Of a stretch of DNA of 39,295 nt, positions 38,349-39,295 are shown piece after piece. Location: contig DKTP01000053.1 in the NCBI GenBank assembly GCA_002473085.1, positions 1 through 39,295 of the forward strand. Reading direction: 5' to 3'. The number at the start of each line of letters is the position of its first letter. Positions within the stretch are counted from its first letter, which is position 1. The position numbers and the translations under genes were made by a program. This DNA is from Anaerolineales bacterium UBA7227. Its GTDB lineage: Bacteria; Chloroflexota; Anaerolineae; Anaerolineales; Villigracilaceae. The notes beneath the pieces were generated by a model that ran no database searches, had not been told where the DNA came from, and worked only from the letters and a program-made list of their open reading frames with translations.

Positions 38349-39185
38349 CTATCCGTGGTGGCGACGATAGATCATTTCCCCCGCGGGGATGCGGATGGGA
38401 AGCCGGTTCTGCGAGGGCGGCAGGGGACAGGTGGCGTAGTCGGTGTAGGCGCAGGGCGGGTTGAAGGCCAGGTTGAAGTCAACGATCAGGTCGCGTCCCT
38501 GCGGCGGGTCGGCGGAGAGAAAACGCCCGCCCGGGTAGGAGCCGTTCCCGTTGGTGGGGTCGTAGAAGTTGAAGAAGAGACCCTCGGGAGTTTTTTCGGC
38601 TTCGAGGCGGCATTCCTTGCCGGCCAGGGTGAAGACGGCGAAGCCGGGAAACTGCACGTCGTATTCCTCCCCGATCACGTCGCGGATCTTCAGGATGCGG
38701 GCCGGCTCGTAGGGGATGAACGTGGCCGTGACGCGGTAATCGGGGTTGACGGGGAAATATTTGAGGCCGGTGAAATTCGTCCGCGCGGGATTGGCCTTGT
38801 CCCAGACTCGGATCAGGCAGTTGTTTCCGCGCTTGAGGACCACCATAAGGAGGTTTCCCAACTCGATGAAATCGGGATTCTCCTCGATGTCCATGCGGAG
38901 GGCCTTCGATTTGACGGGCGCGCCGTTGCAGGTCATTTCCACTCCGTCGTTAACTCGGAGGACGACCGCGCTATTCCTGTATTGGAATACGCCCGCGCGG
39001 GCCGGGACCGCCGCATAGCCCAATTGGATGTCGTTTTCTGGATCGCTGCCGAAGGCGTTGTTTCCCTCCTCCAGCCAGTACAGTCCCGCGAGCGACAGCC
39101 AGCTGCGTTCATTGTCCCTCAGGCGGGCTTCGCGTTCCGCGCGGAATTTGAGAATCTGTTGTTCGTAGAGATTGGCGGTTGTCAT
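38349..39185 (-). CDS. DUF1684 domain protein
   Basis: This 278-aa soluble protein matches DUF1684. It starts with YEQQILKFRAEREARLRDNERSWLSLAGLYWLEEGNN, has an FHA-like middle (NDIQLGYAAVPARAGVFQY), and a highly conserved end (SYPGGRFL, DFNLAFNPPCAYTDYATCPLPPSQNRLPIRIPAGE). Two cysteines in the NPPCAY and TCPLPP motifs are family-typical. The molecular role is not established. ATG 39185 fits the family start, and TATAGT lies seven bases upstream, again close to leaderless. It is followed by a very good terminator and is monocistronic. Confidence 0.9.
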   Translation of the reverse strand: MTTANLYEQQILKFRAEREARLRDNERSWLSLAGLYWLEEGNNAFGSDPENDIQLGYAAVPARAGVFQYRNSAVVLRVNDGVEMTCNGAPVKSKALRMDIEENPDFIELGNLLMVVLKRGNNCLIRVWDKANPARTNFTGLKYFPVNPDYRVTATFIPYEPARILKIRDVIGEEYDVQFPGFAVFTLAGKECRLEAEKTPEGLFFNFYDPTNGNGSYPGGRFLSADPPQGRDLIVDFNLAFNPPCAYTDYATCPLPPSQNRLPIRIPAGEMIYRRHHG

Positions 39186-39192
39186 GGGGTCA

Positions 39193-39198
39193 ACTATA
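39193..39198 (-). promoter_or_regulatory. -10 box of the DUF1684 gene
   Basis: TATAGT on the minus strand ends seven bases before the ATG; the -35 is poor. If used, the mRNA would be leaderless. Confidence 0.4.
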
Positions 39199-39236
39199 CA
39201 ATAAAAAATTAATTTGGGCTAGGCCGGTTTCAGGCA

Positions 39237-39277
39237 GGGACGGTTGGCGGGGGCGACCCCGCCTCCGCCACCGTCCC
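39237..39277. repeat. GC-rich inverted repeat at the window end
   Basis: GGGACGGT (39237-39244) pairs with ACCGTCCC (39270-39277), with GGCGGGG/CCCCGCC-type pairing inside. It could be a terminator of a gene outside the window or a dispersed repeat. Nothing else is seen in 39199-39295. Confidence 0.4.
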
Positions 39278-39295
39278 GCAGGAAAGGACTTGCCC

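Overview
The window looks like a chromosomal segment of a Chloroflexota bacterium, most likely class Anaerolineae. That is an inference from overall gene resemblance: high-GC housekeeping genes, extracytoplasmic proteins with long Thr/Pro stalks, a fused nuoCD, the rpsF-ssb-rpsR block, and degenerate heptanucleotide tandem repeats. No database search could be run. The left end is a lower-GC mobile or defence region; from about 7.3 kb onward the content is ordinary chromosome with a few islands.

Region 1 (1-6945) is a type I restriction-modification locus read left to right: the C-terminal part of hsdR, a VapBC-type toxin-antitoxin pair, a DUF3800 nuclease-like protein, an unknown 166-aa protein, hsdM, hsdS, and a small membrane zinc-ribbon gene. 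Both hsdR and hsdS are followed by cargo and then by a second, orphan copy of their own 3' end (2048-2146 and 6813-6899). The hsdS duplicate includes a perfect 63-bp direct repeat. This repeated pattern of gene, cargo and left-over tail is the most unusual thing in the window. hsdM also carries an in-frame inverted-repeat element. A truncated MarR-family remnant follows on the minus strand.

Region 2 (7343-11986) holds rpsF-ssb-rpsR with a structured leader, a membrane-anchored parvulin-type foldase with a Thr/Pro insertion, and acetyl-CoA synthetase, with clear hairpin terminators. Region 3 (12002-15837, minus) is a hydantoinase/dihydropyrimidinase operon with an SLC13-type permease and an unknown first gene. 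Region 4 (15838-16649) is non-coding: a 6S RNA candidate, then a strong promoter and a terminator bounding about 400 nt of structured RNA of no family I recognise, just upstream of an EamA exporter and glnA.

Region 5 (19050-26233) contains a stalked surface protein, an M20 amidohydrolase, an MBL-fold hydrolase, a PIG-L deacetylase, ricT, a lone response regulator, an orphan DNA methyltransferase and a double-GNAT protein. Region 6 (26234-31386) is an iron-sulfur block: iscX-nuoB-nuoCD-nuoI-mrp on the minus strand, divergent from a SufR-like regulator whose C-terminal cysteines suggest Fe-S sensing. Region 7 (31491-39295) carries a lipoprotein, a membrane beta-propeller/zinc-ribbon protein, an unknown membrane protein, a radical-SAM DNA repair-type protein, a histone-deacetylase-like protein coupled to a GDPD-family phosphodiesterase, and a DUF1684 protein. 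Several genes (ricT, the SufR-like regulator, the radical-SAM gene, perhaps DUF1684) have a -10 box only 6-7 bases before the start codon, which predicts leaderless mRNAs.
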